Of a stretch of 40,883 bases of DNA, positions 1 to 8,264 are shown in pieces (position 1 is the stretch's first letter; the number at the start of each line of letters is the position of its first letter). The notes beneath the pieces were generated by a model, which did not search any database, was not told the origin of the DNA, and saw only the letters and a list, made by a program, of their open reading frames with translations. Where the stretch lies: the NCBI GenBank assembly GCA_016795025.1, contig JAEUIR010000012.1, forward strand, positions 1 through 40,883, written 5' to 3'. The stretch is from Phycisphaerales bacterium (GTDB taxonomy: Bacteria; Planctomycetota; Phycisphaerae; UBA1845; Fen-1342). Made by a program: the position numbers and the translations under genes.

Positions 1-491
1 GCCCGCTTCACCTCGCGCGCCCCGCTCGTGAAATGCCCGTGCCAGAAGAGCGTCATTTTCTCTTCGAATGGGCGCGGCGAACCGGCGATGCGCTCGATCC
101 AATACAACCTAACCTCTTCGAGCGAGCGGCGCTCGGCCATCTGGCGCTTCTGCTGGTATTCGCGGCGCTCCTCGTCGCTGAGGAGGCGCTGCTCCGCGAC
201 TCGCTGCGATTCAAGCACCATTGGATCCAGCCTGGGCGGCGAAACGTCGTAGCCGATTTTGTGATAATCGACGAGCGAATCGACGGCGGCATCGAGCCCC
301 ATGTCCAGGTAGCGATCGATTTCGTCTGGAGATCCACCAAACGCGGCGCGGCGGAGCAGATGGGCGGCCTTTTCGCGTTCCCACTGTTTCGCTGAAAGTG
401 GTTGCATGGATGTCGCGTCGTCCGCATCGGCCCGGAACGAGGCGATCGACACGACCAGAACGGCGGCGAGTGAACGGCGAACAAGTTTCAT
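1..491 (-). CDS. DUF1800 family protein, N-terminal part (runs off the window)
   Basis: An open minus-strand frame starts at the ATG at 491 and continues without a stop past base 1, so only about 163 N-terminal residues are visible. A GGAG ribosome site lies 6-9 bases before the ATG. The protein begins with a short signal-like stretch (MKLVRRSLAAVLVVSIASF). It then shows AAHLLRRAAFGGSPDEI and later LYWIERIAGSPRPFEEKM followed by TLFWHGHFTSG, the hallmark N-terminal pattern of DUF1800 proteins. Members are exported and abundant in planctomycetes, usually paired with a DUF1501 protein; their biochemical role is not established. The expected partner would lie beyond the left edge. Family assignment is firm, function unknown. 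Confidence 0.85.
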   Translation of the reverse strand, partial: MKLVRRSLAAVLVVSIASFRADADDATSMQPLSAKQWEREKAAHLLRRAAFGGSPDEIDRYLDMGLDAAVDSLVDYHKIGYDVSPPRLDPMVLESQRVAEQRLLSDEERREYQQKRQMAERRSLEEVRLYWIERIAGSPRPFEEKMTLFWHGHFTSGAREVKR

Positions 492-667
492 GGCTCGCTC
501 CGGGGAATTCGGATTTTGAGCGGATGAACGCATCATACTCTGTCAAACGCTATCGAATCGCCGCTATTGCGAAACGCTGGTCGGACCGCCGGCCCGTCAG
601 ATATTGTAATCGGCTGTCGCACCCAATCGCCTGTTGTCATCCAAGTCGCAGCGGCCGCGCGGGTTCT

Positions 668-695
668 TTGACCGCGATATCGAGGCGCTTAGAAT
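668..695 (+). promoter_or_regulatory. Candidate sigma-70 promoter for thioredoxin
   Basis: TTGACC at 668-673 and TAGAAT at 690-695 are separated by 16 bases, close to the bacterial housekeeping consensus. The predicted start near 702 would give a 5' leader of about 40 bases before the thioredoxin ATG at 742. Based on sequence match only. Confidence 0.45.
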
Positions 696-741
696 TATCG
701 GGATACCCGCACCATACCGCGGGGAGCAAGGAGAAGAACGA

Positions 742-1077
742 ATGGCCGGGCAGAATACGCTGCATTTCGCAGACGACACGTTCGATTCGCAGGTGCTTCA
801 GTCGCCTGAGCTGGTAGTGGTCGACTTTTGGGCGGAGTGGTGCGGACCGTGCATGATGCTTGGCCCGGTGATCGACGAGTTGGCCAGCGAGTACGCCGGC
901 AAGGTGCGTATTGGCAAGGTGGACATCGATAAGGCCCCGCAGGTCGCACGAAAGTACGACGTCACGAACATCCCGACCGTGATGTTCTTCAAAAACGGCA
1001 ACGTCGTGCAGCGCGTACTGGGCACTCGGCCGAAGAAGGACTACAAGGCGATGATCGATACCGCGCTAGCGGGGTAA
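742..1077 (+). CDS. trxA: Thioredoxin
   Basis: A cytosolic disulfide reductase of 111 residues, the usual size for thioredoxin 1. The redox site WCGPC is at residues 33-37 inside the classic context VVDFWAEWCGPCMMLGPVID. The cis-proline of the fold is Pro78 in NIPTVMFF. It passes electrons from thioredoxin reductase to substrates such as ribonucleotide reductase and peroxiredoxins (family knowledge). The ATG at 742 is preceded by AAGGAG with good spacing. The frame is open further upstream to 634, but that extension has no thioredoxin similarity. It stands alone, divergent from the DUF1800 gene, with a plausible promoter at 668-695. Identification is very secure. Confidence 0.97.
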   Translation: MAGQNTLHFADDTFDSQVLQSPELVVVDFWAEWCGPCMMLGPVIDELASEYAGKVRIGKVDIDKAPQVARKYDVTNIPTVMFFKNGNVVQRVLGTRPKKDYKAMIDTALAG

Positions 1078-1140
1078 GCCGGGAATGCGGAATTCAAATC
1101 GCCCCAAAAAGAAGGTCGCATTGCGCCGAGCGATTGTCGC

Positions 1141-1161
1141 GCCCCGCAGGAATCGCGGGGC
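1141..1161 (+). terminator. Hairpin downstream of thioredoxin
   Basis: GCCCCGC (1141-1147) and GCGGGGC (1155-1161) form a perfect 7-bp GC stem with a 7-base loop, about 60 bases after the trxA stop. There is no clear T-run directly after it, so it is a weak terminator candidate or an mRNA-stabilising hairpin. Confidence 0.4.
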
Positions 1162-1260
1162 CCGGCAATTTGATTCTTGAATTCTGCGCCGTGGGCTAAG
1201 GTGCTCCGCGTTTAGCGTAATGATTTTTTGAGTTTTGAATTCTGTTTTCCGGGAATCCGC

Positions 1261-2427
1261 ATGGCCTTAACCCTCCCTCAGCGTCTTCAAGCCCTGCCGC
1301 CGTATCTGTTCGTTGAAATCGACCGCAAAAAACGCGCCGCGCGCGAGGCCGGCAAGGACGTCATCGACTTCGGCATCGGCGACCCCGACCAGCCCACGCC
1401 GCAGTTCATCATCGAACGCATGAACACCGCCATGCGCGTGCCGGCGAACCACCGCTACCCACGCGGTGACGGCTCCAACGAATTCCGCGGCGCGATGGCC
1501 GCTTTCTGTCACAAACGCTATGGCGTCTCGCTCGATCCCGATCGTGAGCTTGCCGCCGTCATCGGCACAAAGGAAGGCATCGGCCACCTTCCGCTCGCCG
1601 TGCTGAATCCCGGGGACACCGCGCTGATCCCCGACCCGGCTTATCCGGTTTACTTCGCGGGCACGCTTTTCGCCGGGGGAACGCCACACATCATGCCGCT
1701 GCACGAATCGAATGACTGGCTGCCGGATTTGTCCGCGATTCCCGCGGACACCGCGAATCGCGCGAAGCTCATGTTCATTAATTATCCGAATAACCCGACG
1801 GGGGCGGTCGCGCCGCGCGCGTTTTTCGAGCATGTCGTCGCGTTCGCGCGCAAGCACGACATCATCGTGGCATCCGATGCGGCATATAACGAAATGTACT
1901 TTGAGAAGCCGGCGCCGAGCATCCTGGAAATCGAGGGCGCGCGCGAAGTCGCCATCGAGTTTCATTCTCTCTCCAAGACATTCAACATGACCGGCTGGCG
2001 GCTTGGCTTTGTCGCCGGCAATGCGGAGGTTGTCGCGGCGCTCGCGCGCATCAAGTCCAACCTCGATAGCGGGCCGTTCACCGCGATCCAGGAAGCGGGT
2101 ATCGAAGCGTATCACGGTATCGAGCGACCGGAAATCGCGGCACTTCGCGGCATGTATCGCGAGCGCGCCGCGGCCTTGAGCGACGGGCTAGCGCAATTCG
2201 GCTTCCGCGTGCGCCCGCTCCAAGCGACCTTTTATTTGTGGGTCGGCGTTCCGCGCGGCTATACGTCAATGTCGCTGGCAACCAAGCTGCTGGACGAGGC
2301 GGCCGTCGTGTGCATTCCGGGCACTGGCTTCGGCGCCTACGGCGAAGGCTACGTGCGTTTCGCGCTGACAGTCGACGCGGATCGCACGTGCGCGGCGCTG
2401 GAGCGTCTGAGCGGGCTGCGCTGGTGA
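1261..2427 (+). CDS. dapL: Class I/II aminotransferase, LL-diaminopimelate aminotransferase-like
   Basis: A PLP enzyme of 388 residues, fold type I. Visible signatures are DFGIGDPDQPTP near the N-terminus, YPRGDGSNEFR, the cofactor contacts NYPNNPTGA and SDAAYNEMYF, and the PLP-lysine motif SLSKTFNMTGWRLGF with Lys239. This pattern, with the NMTGWR(L/I)GF stretch, is that of the LL-diaminopimelate aminotransferase/DapL group. That group converts tetrahydrodipicolinate plus glutamate directly to LL-diaminopimelate for lysine and peptidoglycan synthesis. Substrate specificity within this group cannot be settled by motif alone, so another amino acid is possible. The ATG at 1261 begins the conserved MALTLPQRLQALPPYLFVEI; an in-frame extension to 1228 looks non-coding. 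Its stop overlaps a possible GTG start of folK (GTGA at 2424), suggesting coupling. Confidence 0.85.
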   Translation: MALTLPQRLQALPPYLFVEIDRKKRAAREAGKDVIDFGIGDPDQPTPQFIIERMNTAMRVPANHRYPRGDGSNEFRGAMAAFCHKRYGVSLDPDRELAAVIGTKEGIGHLPLAVLNPGDTALIPDPAYPVYFAGTLFAGGTPHIMPLHESNDWLPDLSAIPADTANRAKLMFINYPNNPTGAVAPRAFFEHVVAFARKHDIIVASDAAYNEMYFEKPAPSILEIEGAREVAIEFHSLSKTFNMTGWRLGFVAGNAEVVAALARIKSNLDSGPFTAIQEAGIEAYHGIERPEIAALRGMYRERAAALSDGLAQFGFRVRPLQATFYLWVGVPRGYTSMSLATKLLDEAAVVCIPGTGFGAYGEGYVRFALTVDADRTCAALERLSGLRW

Positions 2428-2450
2428 ATCACACAGCCGCGAGCGACGGC

Positions 2451-3011
2451 ATGGACCACTTTTCCAATCAGAGCAAATCTGCGGCGTTGCCCGGTGCCGC
2501 GACGCCGCGTCTGGCCGACTGGCGCGCGAATGCGGCGGATGGGCTGGTGTTCATCGCGCTGGGTTCAAACCTCGGCGATCGCGCGGCCAACATTCGCGGA
2601 GCGCTTCACGAATTGGAACGAGCAGGCGTCGCACGACTCATTCAGTGCTCGCGGCTGGTTGAAACGGACGCAGTCGGCGGGCCCGCGGATCAACCGCGAT
2701 ATCTCAACGGCGTGGCGCGCCTGGCGACCTCGCTCGACCCGCACGAATTGCTGATCGCTCTGCTGCGCGTCGAGCAGCTTTTCGGGCGGGTTCGCGATGA
2801 ACGTAACGCCCCGCGCACGCTTGATCTCGATCTGCTGCTATATGGATCGCTTCGACTCACCTCGACCCGGTTGACGTTGCCGCATCCGCGCATGTGGGAT
2901 CGCGACTTTGTGATGACGCCGCTGGCGGAGGTTTGCGACGCCGCATGGCTCGAAACGGTGCGCACGGCCGCGCCGGCGCGCGAGCAAAAGGAACCAGTGG
3001 ATGTTCGTTGA
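2451..3011 (+). CDS. folK: 2-amino-4-hydroxy-6-hydroxymethyldihydropteridine pyrophosphokinase
   Basis: HPPK transfers pyrophosphate from ATP to 6-hydroxymethyl-7,8-dihydropterin in folate synthesis. The protein (186 residues from this ATG) has the family opening VFIALGSNLGDRAANI, a central YLNGVARLAT, the metal/ATP signature TLDLDLLLYG and the C-terminal LTLPHPRMWDRDFVMTPLAEV. All are diagnostic. The family core starts about 35 residues in. Two starts are possible: ATG at 2451, or GTG at 2424 that overlaps the upstream aminotransferase stop as GTGA; neither has a strong ribosome site. The last 11 bases overlap the next gene, so aminotransferase, folK and the flavin-reductase-like gene probably form one operon. 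Function secure, start uncertain. Confidence 0.93.
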   Translation: MDHFSNQSKSAALPGAATPRLADWRANAADGLVFIALGSNLGDRAANIRGALHELERAGVARLIQCSRLVETDAVGGPADQPRYLNGVARLATSLDPHELLIALLRVEQLFGRVRDERNAPRTLDLDLLLYGSLRLTSTRLTLPHPRMWDRDFVMTPLAEVCDAAWLETVRTAAPAREQKEPVDVR

Positions 3012-3621
3012 TGTGCGCGACGGCGCTATGAATTGGCGCGATCTGTACCACCTGTGCATCAGCTTTATCGTTCCGCGGCCGATCGCGCTGGTCGGCACGA
3101 TTTCGCCGGGCGGCCGGCACAATCTGGCCCCGTTCAGCTTTTACAACATGGTATGCGCGAATCCGCCGGTGGTGATGATCTCAAACGGGCTGCATCGCGA
3201 TGGCTCGCTCAAGCACACCTGCCGAAACATCGAAGCCACACGCGAGTTCTCCATCGCGACGGTAACGGCCGACATCGGCCCGCACATGGTGCGCAGCGCC
3301 GCTGAACTACCGTATGGCGAGAGCGAATTTCCCTTTTCGGGATTAACGCCCGCCCCGGCGCGATTCATTCGCGCGCCGCTGGTGGCTGAGGCACGAATCA
3401 ATCTCGAATGTTCTCTGCGGCAGGTGATCGTTCTGGGTGAGGGACCGGGCAGTTCGCACGTGATGTTAGGCGATATTGTCGCGATGCATATCGCGGATGA
3501 GGTGCTCGACGCGAGTGGCGCCTGCGCCCCGCACAAGCTGACGGCCGTGGGGCGCCTGGGCGGGAAGTGGTACACGAACACGACCAGCCCCTACGAGATG
3601 AGCATACCGCCGGCGTCGTGA
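3001..3621 (+). CDS. Flavin reductase-like (FMN-binding split-barrel) protein
   Basis: A 206-residue protein of the flavoprotein DIM6/NTAB (flavin_reduct) family, which binds FMN and often serves as a reductase or oxygenase partner. Family signs are FIVPRPIALVGTISPGG, NLAPFSFYNMVCANPPVVMIS, RNIEATREFSIA and a C-terminal RLGGKWYT. The start at 3001 overlaps the end of folK by 11 bases, and AAGGAA lies just upstream, so translation is probably coupled. The substrate cannot be deduced, and nothing in folate metabolism requires it; the operon position may be incidental. Confidence 0.85.
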   Translation: MFVDVRDGAMNWRDLYHLCISFIVPRPIALVGTISPGGRHNLAPFSFYNMVCANPPVVMISNGLHRDGSLKHTCRNIEATREFSIATVTADIGPHMVRSAAELPYGESEFPFSGLTPAPARFIRAPLVAEARINLECSLRQVIVLGEGPGSSHVMLGDIVAMHIADEVLDASGACAPHKLTAVGRLGGKWYTNTTSPYEMSIPPAS

Positions 3622-3637
3622 CCATCGCGAGTATCAG

Positions 3638-4507
3638 CTACTTCGCGAATTCGGTGACTACGCAACGTGCGTCGCCGATCGATTCCACGCTTTCAGCGAA
3701 TCGCCGCGCCCCGCGATCGTCATCAAACAGGCGAAACAGCGCCGAACCCGATCCGCTCATGCGCACCGCCAGCCCTGTGCGTTCCTGGATCTCCACCGCC
3801 AGTTCCCGCAACGCGGGACAAGTCGCAAACGCGGCCGGTTCAAGATCATTATGCAGCGCTTCCATCCATTGCTTCGCGCTCATGCCGCCTTTCGAAGCCA
3901 ACGGTGGAACCGCCGGACGCGCCGGCGGGGGCGGTAGTTCATCGAATCGCCGGTAAACCTCCGCTGTCGAGCACTGAAGCGCGGACAGAACCAACACGAG
4001 ATGCAGCGGCAACTCAAGCCGCATGGGCTCGATCCGTTCGCCGCGGCCGCGCATCACGCAAGCCTGCCCCCCGAAAAACAACGCCACATCCGACCCCACG
4101 CTCGCGCCGAGTTCCATCAGGCGCGCCCGCTCGAACGGCCATTCAGCCAGATGGTTCAACACGCGCAGCGCTGCCGCCGCGTTCGAGCTGCCGCCGCCGA
4201 GTCCGCTGCCGGGAGGAATGCGCTTCTTCAAGTCGAAATCCGCGCCGATGGCCCGTGGGGCGGCTGCTTGAAACGCCCGGGCCGCGCGCTTCACCAGATT
4301 CGACTCGTCGATCGGCACTGTTTGGTCGTCGCAGCGCAGGGTGATGTTCGAATCCGCACGGCGTACGACCGAAAGTTCATCGCCGAACTCAAGTTGCGCG
4401 ACCAGCGATTCGAGATCGTGAAATCCGTCGGCTCGGCGCGGATGGACGCGGAGCGTCAAGTTAATCTTGGCCGGGCATAGCGCGGTCGTGGTGTCGAAGC
4501 GGATCAC
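3638..4507 (-). CDS. ispE: 4-diphosphocytidyl-2-C-methyl-D-erythritol kinase
   Basis: A GHMP kinase of the MEP isoprenoid pathway that phosphorylates CDP-methylerythritol with ATP. The 289-residue product opens with ALCPAKINLTLRV, contains the GHMP ATP loop PPGSGLGGGSSNAAAAL, GSDVALFFGG, and the C-terminal MSGSGSALF. Length is typical. I chose the GTG at 4507 because it overlaps the stop of the upstream lipoprotein gene as GTGA and because the family begins a few residues before the AKINL motif. The frame is open further upstream, but that part overlaps the lipoprotein gene and is Arg-rich noise. It converges with the flavin-reductase-like gene, leaving only 16 bases between stops. Confidence 0.95.
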   Translation of the reverse strand: MIRFDTTTALCPAKINLTLRVHPRRADGFHDLESLVAQLEFGDELSVVRRADSNITLRCDDQTVPIDESNLVKRAARAFQAAAPRAIGADFDLKKRIPPGSGLGGGSSNAAAALRVLNHLAEWPFERARLMELGASVGSDVALFFGGQACVMRGRGERIEPMRLELPLHLVLVLSALQCSTAEVYRRFDELPPPPARPAVPPLASKGGMSAKQWMEALHNDLEPAAFATCPALRELAVEIQERTGLAVRMSGSGSALFRLFDDDRGARRFAESVESIGDARCVVTEFAK

Positions 4508-4860
4508 CGGTCGACGCGGCGATTGGAGTTTCGCGAGCCGCGCGAATCGCCGCGCGAGGCCGGCGCGGCGTCTGGGTTTTCGCCCTGCCATTCGCCGGTG
4601 TCGGCGTTCATCCATTCTTTTCCGCGGACACGGCCATCGCCGTCGAAGAATACGCGCGCGTGCTGCGACTGCTCGTCATCCACGTAGTACCATTCGCCTG
4701 TCGCGTCAGTGCGGGGCTTGCCAAGCAGCTTTTCGACGGATTCGCGATCGTCGAATCCAACCTCGATCATGTCGAAATGCTGGCGCGTGAATTTCTGCGC
4801 GCATCCCGTCCCGATCATCAGCAGCCCCATTCCGATCAGTATATGGCGACGAATATTCAT
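4504..4860 (-). CDS. Small lipoprotein, SmpA/BamE-like
   Basis: A 118-residue exported protein with a signal peptide of about 18 residues ending at a cysteine (LLMIGTGCAQK), consistent with lipoprotein processing although the lipobox is not ideal. The body, with FDMIEVGFDDRESVEKLLGKP and EWYYVDDEQSQHARVFFDGDGRV, follows the SmpA/OmlA (BamE) pattern of a short helix-helix-sheet outer-membrane lipoprotein. The last 20 or so residues are Arg/Ser-rich and low complexity. Its stop overlaps the ispE start, so the two are likely co-translated. A role in outer-membrane assembly is possible but not shown. Confidence 0.7.
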   Translation of the reverse strand: MNIRRHILIGMGLLMIGTGCAQKFTRQHFDMIEVGFDDRESVEKLLGKPRTDATGEWYYVDDEQSQHARVFFDGDGRVRGKEWMNADTGEWQGENPDAAPASRGDSRGSRNSNRRVDR

Positions 4861-5057
4861 GGCGACCTCGTTTTCCAGCGATTTCGACGGATCAGCGCCC
4901 GGCGCTCCGAAACTCGCGGCGGTGCGGCGTAAGATAACCGATCTGACGCAGTTGATTTGGACAGTCGCCCGGCGGCTGAGGTTAGCGACGGTGCCACCGC
5001 TATAATTCCCGAACGGCCCGGCGGTGCGTCGGGGCGGCAGCCAGGAGTGAAGCCGAG

Positions 5058-5765
5058 ATGATCATCACGATCGACGGGCCGGCAGGATCAGGCAAAAGCA
5101 CGGCCGCGCGAAAACTGGCCGCGCGAATGGGCATCCCATATCTGGACACAGGCGCGATGTACCGGGCGGTGACGCTCGCGGCGATCGAGGCGAATGCCGA
5201 TCTGCGAGACGATGCGGCGCTGGCGAACATCGCGCGGCAGGGCGACTATCATCTCGACCTCGGTCCCACGCATATCCGCGTGACGCTAGGCGATCGCGAC
5301 GTGACGGAGGAGATTCGCTCAATGCGCGTCAGCGAGCGCACGCGCTTTATCGCGGCGTCGCCAGGTGTGCGGCGCGAGTTAATCGAGCGGCAGCGGCGCA
5401 TCGGCCGGCAACTCGGCGCGATGGTGACAGAAGGGCGAGATCAGGGGACGGCCGCGTTCCCGGACGCGGACATCAAGTTCTTTCTGGATGCGTCGATCGA
5501 GCGCCGCGCGGAACGGCGATATCACGAATTGCTGGCGGACGGCGAGGATGTGACGCTGGATCAGGTGCTGCAAAACCTGCGCGAGCGCGACACAACGGAT
5601 TCGCAGCGGGCCGTTGCGCCGCTGGCCGTGCCGCCCGACGCAACCCGCATCGACACGACGCACATGACGATTCCCGAAGTGGTCGAATTGCTATACGACA
5701 CTATTCGCTCACGCGGGCTGAACATGGTGCCTGCGAGCCATCGCGACACGCATGTCATCATCTAA
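5058..5765 (+). CDS. cmk: Cytidylate kinase
   Basis: CMP/dCMP kinase, 235 residues. The P-loop GPAGSGKSTAARKLA starts at residue 7, followed by the NMP-binding LDTGAMYRAVTLAA, and by MVTEGRDQGTAAFPDADIKF and RERDTTDSQRAVAPL, all characteristic of bacterial Cmk. The usual EGRDIGT is EGRDQGT here, a minor deviation. AGGAG lies upstream of the ATG. The gene overlaps plsC by 14 bases. The cmk-plsC order is common in planctomycetes and other phyla, often followed by ribosomal protein S1, which is absent here. Confidence 0.96.
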   Translation: MIITIDGPAGSGKSTAARKLAARMGIPYLDTGAMYRAVTLAAIEANADLRDDAALANIARQGDYHLDLGPTHIRVTLGDRDVTEEIRSMRVSERTRFIAASPGVRRELIERQRRIGRQLGAMVTEGRDQGTAAFPDADIKFFLDASIERRAERRYHELLADGEDVTLDQVLQNLRERDTTDSQRAVAPLAVPPDATRIDTTHMTIPEVVELLYDTIRSRGLNMVPASHRDTHVII

Positions 5766-6606
5766 CCGAATTCGCGGCGGCGGCGTTTCGCTGAGCGTAT
5801 TGTCCAACGCGCGCGGCGGCGCGGCCCCATCGTGCGACACGCCGCGGCCGGCCTCGACGGCAGCGATGAACGCGCCGGTTCGAAATCCCGGCCGATGGCG
5901 CGAGGTGCGCATGCACGCGCCAGTGCGAATGTGGTATCGCTTGTGCCGCGTATTGTGCCGTGTCTGGTTTGCGATTTTCTTTCGTGGGCGCGTATTCGGG
6001 CGCGAGAATGTTCCGCCATTCGGCGGGGCGCTCATCGTCGCGAATCATCAGAGTTTTCTCGATCCGGTGCTCGCGACGCTGGCGCTGGATCGCGAATGCC
6101 ATTTCATGGCCCGTGACTCGCTGTTTCGAAACCCGCTGTTTCGCCGGCTGATCGAGTCGCTGAACGCGTTTCCGGTGAAACGCGGCGCGGCCGACATCAG
6201 CGCGATCAAGGAAACGCTGCGGCGGCTGAAGCAGAAACAGGTGGTCGTCGCGTTTCCAGAGGGCACGCGCACGATAGACGGCTCGATCGGGCCGATGCTG
6301 TCGGGCGTGGTTGTGGTGGCTCGGAAGGCCGGCGTGCCGATTGTGCCGGCTGTGATTCTGGGCGCATTCGAAGCGTGGCCGCGACACGCGCCGCTGCCGG
6401 GGCCATCACCGGTGATGGTTGCGTACGGTGAGCCGATAGAAGCGGCCGAGCTAAACTCGCTCGGCGACGAGATTGCGACCGAATTGGTTCGAGGGCGCGT
6501 CATAGAGCTCGCGCGTCGATTCGACCGACGAGAAGTGACGCAGGACCGCTCATCACCGCCATCAGGTTCGGATGCGCCTCCAACCACCGTGCAGGAATCT
6601 CGCTAG
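5752..6606 (+). CDS. plsC: 1-acyl-sn-glycerol-3-phosphate acyltransferase
   Basis: A PlsC-family acyltransferase that makes phosphatidic acid at the inner membrane. The catalytic HX4D motif is NHQSFLD, followed by FMARDSLFRNP, a variant of the usual block, and by AFPEGTRTIDG and VPAVILGAFEAWPR. The ATG at 5752 gives 284 residues and overlaps cmk by 14 bases. The first 38-50 residues look unconserved, so initiation at 5866 or 5910 is possible. The C-terminal 20 residues are low complexity and overlap the convergent MATE gene by 45 bases. Function secure, start uncertain. Confidence 0.92.
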   Translation: MSSSNRIRGGGVSLSVLSNARGGAAPSCDTPRPASTAAMNAPVRNPGRWREVRMHAPVRMWYRLCRVLCRVWFAIFFRGRVFGRENVPPFGGALIVANHQSFLDPVLATLALDRECHFMARDSLFRNPLFRRLIESLNAFPVKRGAADISAIKETLRRLKQKQVVVAFPEGTRTIDGSIGPMLSGVVVVARKAGVPIVPAVILGAFEAWPRHAPLPGPSPVMVAYGEPIEAAELNSLGDEIATELVRGRVIELARRFDRREVTQDRSSPPSGSDAPPTTVQESR

Positions 6607-7926
6607 TCCAAGCAGGAACTTCGCGAGGTTGTCCGCCCACATTCCGCACCATGCGCCGATCAATCCGCCTTGTAACACCACGCCGCCGAGATAGGCGATT
6701 GGAATGCGCAGCCCGATGCCGCCGATCAATGCGAAGATCATCGTCATGCGCGTGTCGCCCGCGCCGCGCAACGCCTGAATGTAAACAATCGCCGTGCAGA
6801 GGAACGGCTGCGCGAACGCCATCAGCCGAAATGCCGGTATGCCGACGTGACGCACGGCGGGGTCGCTTGTGAACATCGCATAAATCTGCTCCGCGAACGC
6901 GAGAAACACCGCGCCGCTGAAGAGGCCCAGCGCCGCGCCCTGCATCGCCGCAAGATGCCCGGCACGCGTCGCCTCCACCGGCCGCCCTGCCCCGAGATAT
7001 TGACCGACGAGCGTCGCCGCAGCCGTGCCCCACGCGAGCGCTGGCATGTAACTCAAGCCTTCGACCTCGACAGCGACGACGTGCGCCGCAAAATTCGCCG
7101 TGCCGACATCACCCGTGCCGGTCATTGCGATGATCTTCACGAACGTAAGCTGCGCGATCGACATCAGCATTGTGTCGCCTGCCGCCGGGATACCGATGCG
7201 CAGCACGCGCTTCATCATTTCCCAGTCCACGCGCAACCCCGATGGTCGAATGCGCAGCCCACGCACGCCGTTGAACAGCACAACGGCCATCAGAATCCCG
7301 CCGATGCTACGGGCTGTTACGAAGCCGATCCCGATGCCCGTCACGCCCAGCTGTGGCGTAAGCCCGCCGAACACCAGCGCGGCGGAAACGGCTGCATTCA
7401 CCACATTCACCACGGCCATGATGCGCAGTGGCGTGACCGTGTCGCCTGCGGCGCGCAGCATGGCGCTGCCGACCATGTTGAAACTCGCGAGGAGATAGCC
7501 GGGCGCGATGATGCGAATAAACTGCGCGCAGAGCTGCCGGGCGCTCGGCGTGTTCGTCAGAAAGCCGGCCAGGCTATCGGCCGCGAAGTATGAGGCGATG
7601 CACGCGACAAACCCGAGCAGCGCGCCAAGGATCGCACCCTGATGCAGTGCGCGATGGGTCGTGGCTTCATCGCGCGCGCCGACTGACCGACTGATGATTG
7701 CCGCCGCCCCAACGCCGACCAGCGCGAACGTCAGATTGATCATCCAGCCGAGATAGCTACCCGTGCCAACCGCGGCGATCGCCTCCTTGCTGATGTGCCC
7801 TGCCAGGAGCGTATCGACAAGACCGACCATGTAGCTCAGCAACTGCTCACCGAGCATGGGCAGCGCGAGCACGACAACCTGTCGGTTGACGGAGCCGGGC
7901 GGAAGTGTGCCGATCGTGGGTTGCAT
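6562..7926 (-). CDS. MATE family multidrug/Na+ efflux transporter
   Basis: An inner-membrane antiporter of 454 residues with about 12 hydrophobic segments in two similar halves (MatE domains), e.g. VVLALPMLGEQLLSYMVGLV in the first half and a repeat around VLRIGIPAAGDTMLMSI in the second. Typical MATE motifs are VDTLLAGHIS, AIAAVGTGSYLGWM, AMLRAAGDTVTPL and ALRGAGDTRMTM. The start at 7926 places MQPTIGTLPPGSVNRQVVVLA as the N-terminus; the frame stays open upstream, but that part is unlike a transporter. The substrate is unknown; the family exports cationic drugs or toxins in exchange for Na+ or H+. Confidence 0.92.
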   Translation of the reverse strand: MQPTIGTLPPGSVNRQVVVLALPMLGEQLLSYMVGLVDTLLAGHISKEAIAAVGTGSYLGWMINLTFALVGVGAAAIISRSVGARDEATTHRALHQGAILGALLGFVACIASYFAADSLAGFLTNTPSARQLCAQFIRIIAPGYLLASFNMVGSAMLRAAGDTVTPLRIMAVVNVVNAAVSAALVFGGLTPQLGVTGIGIGFVTARSIGGILMAVVLFNGVRGLRIRPSGLRVDWEMMKRVLRIGIPAAGDTMLMSIAQLTFVKIIAMTGTGDVGTANFAAHVVAVEVEGLSYMPALAWGTAAATLVGQYLGAGRPVEATRAGHLAAMQGAALGLFSGAVFLAFAEQIYAMFTSDPAVRHVGIPAFRLMAFAQPFLCTAIVYIQALRGAGDTRMTMIFALIGGIGLRIPIAYLGGVVLQGGLIGAWCGMWADNLAKFLLGLARFLHGGWRRIRT

Positions 7927-8264
7927 ATCGAGCCGCAAGTGTATTTGGTTCTCCGGCGGAGGGCGATGACTCTGCACAGCCGGTCGCCGCCGTCGCGCGG
8001 TCGCGTGAATTTCACACATTTCCGGACAACTGGCGCGCCCGACTTGCCGCTCGGGTCCGCTGTGCTTGTTGGCGGTGGTTGAACACTGGCGGAAAACAAG
8101 CGAATCGCGTTTCGGCGAAAGCAACTCCGAATGATCTCTGAGCGACGCGCAAGAAATCCGCCATCGCGAGTGACCGCAACGGTTGCGGTCTGTTCATAGT
8201 CCGGCTCGGCGTGTCCCGGTGGTCGAGCTTGGTCCCAAACCCGGGACAATCGCGAGGACGCCAC
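7927..8264. other. Intergenic region between divergent MATE and PEP-CTERM genes
   Basis: 338 bases with no convincing gene on either strand. Open frames crossing it are Arg-rich shadows. It should hold the promoters for both flanking genes, but I could not pick a clear -35/-10 pair. Confidence 0.5.

Noticed and set aside
1267-2115. 282-residue minus-strand open frame
   Set aside because: It lies opposite the aminotransferase gene, which has complete PLP-enzyme motifs; the antisense product is Arg/Asp-rich with no signature.
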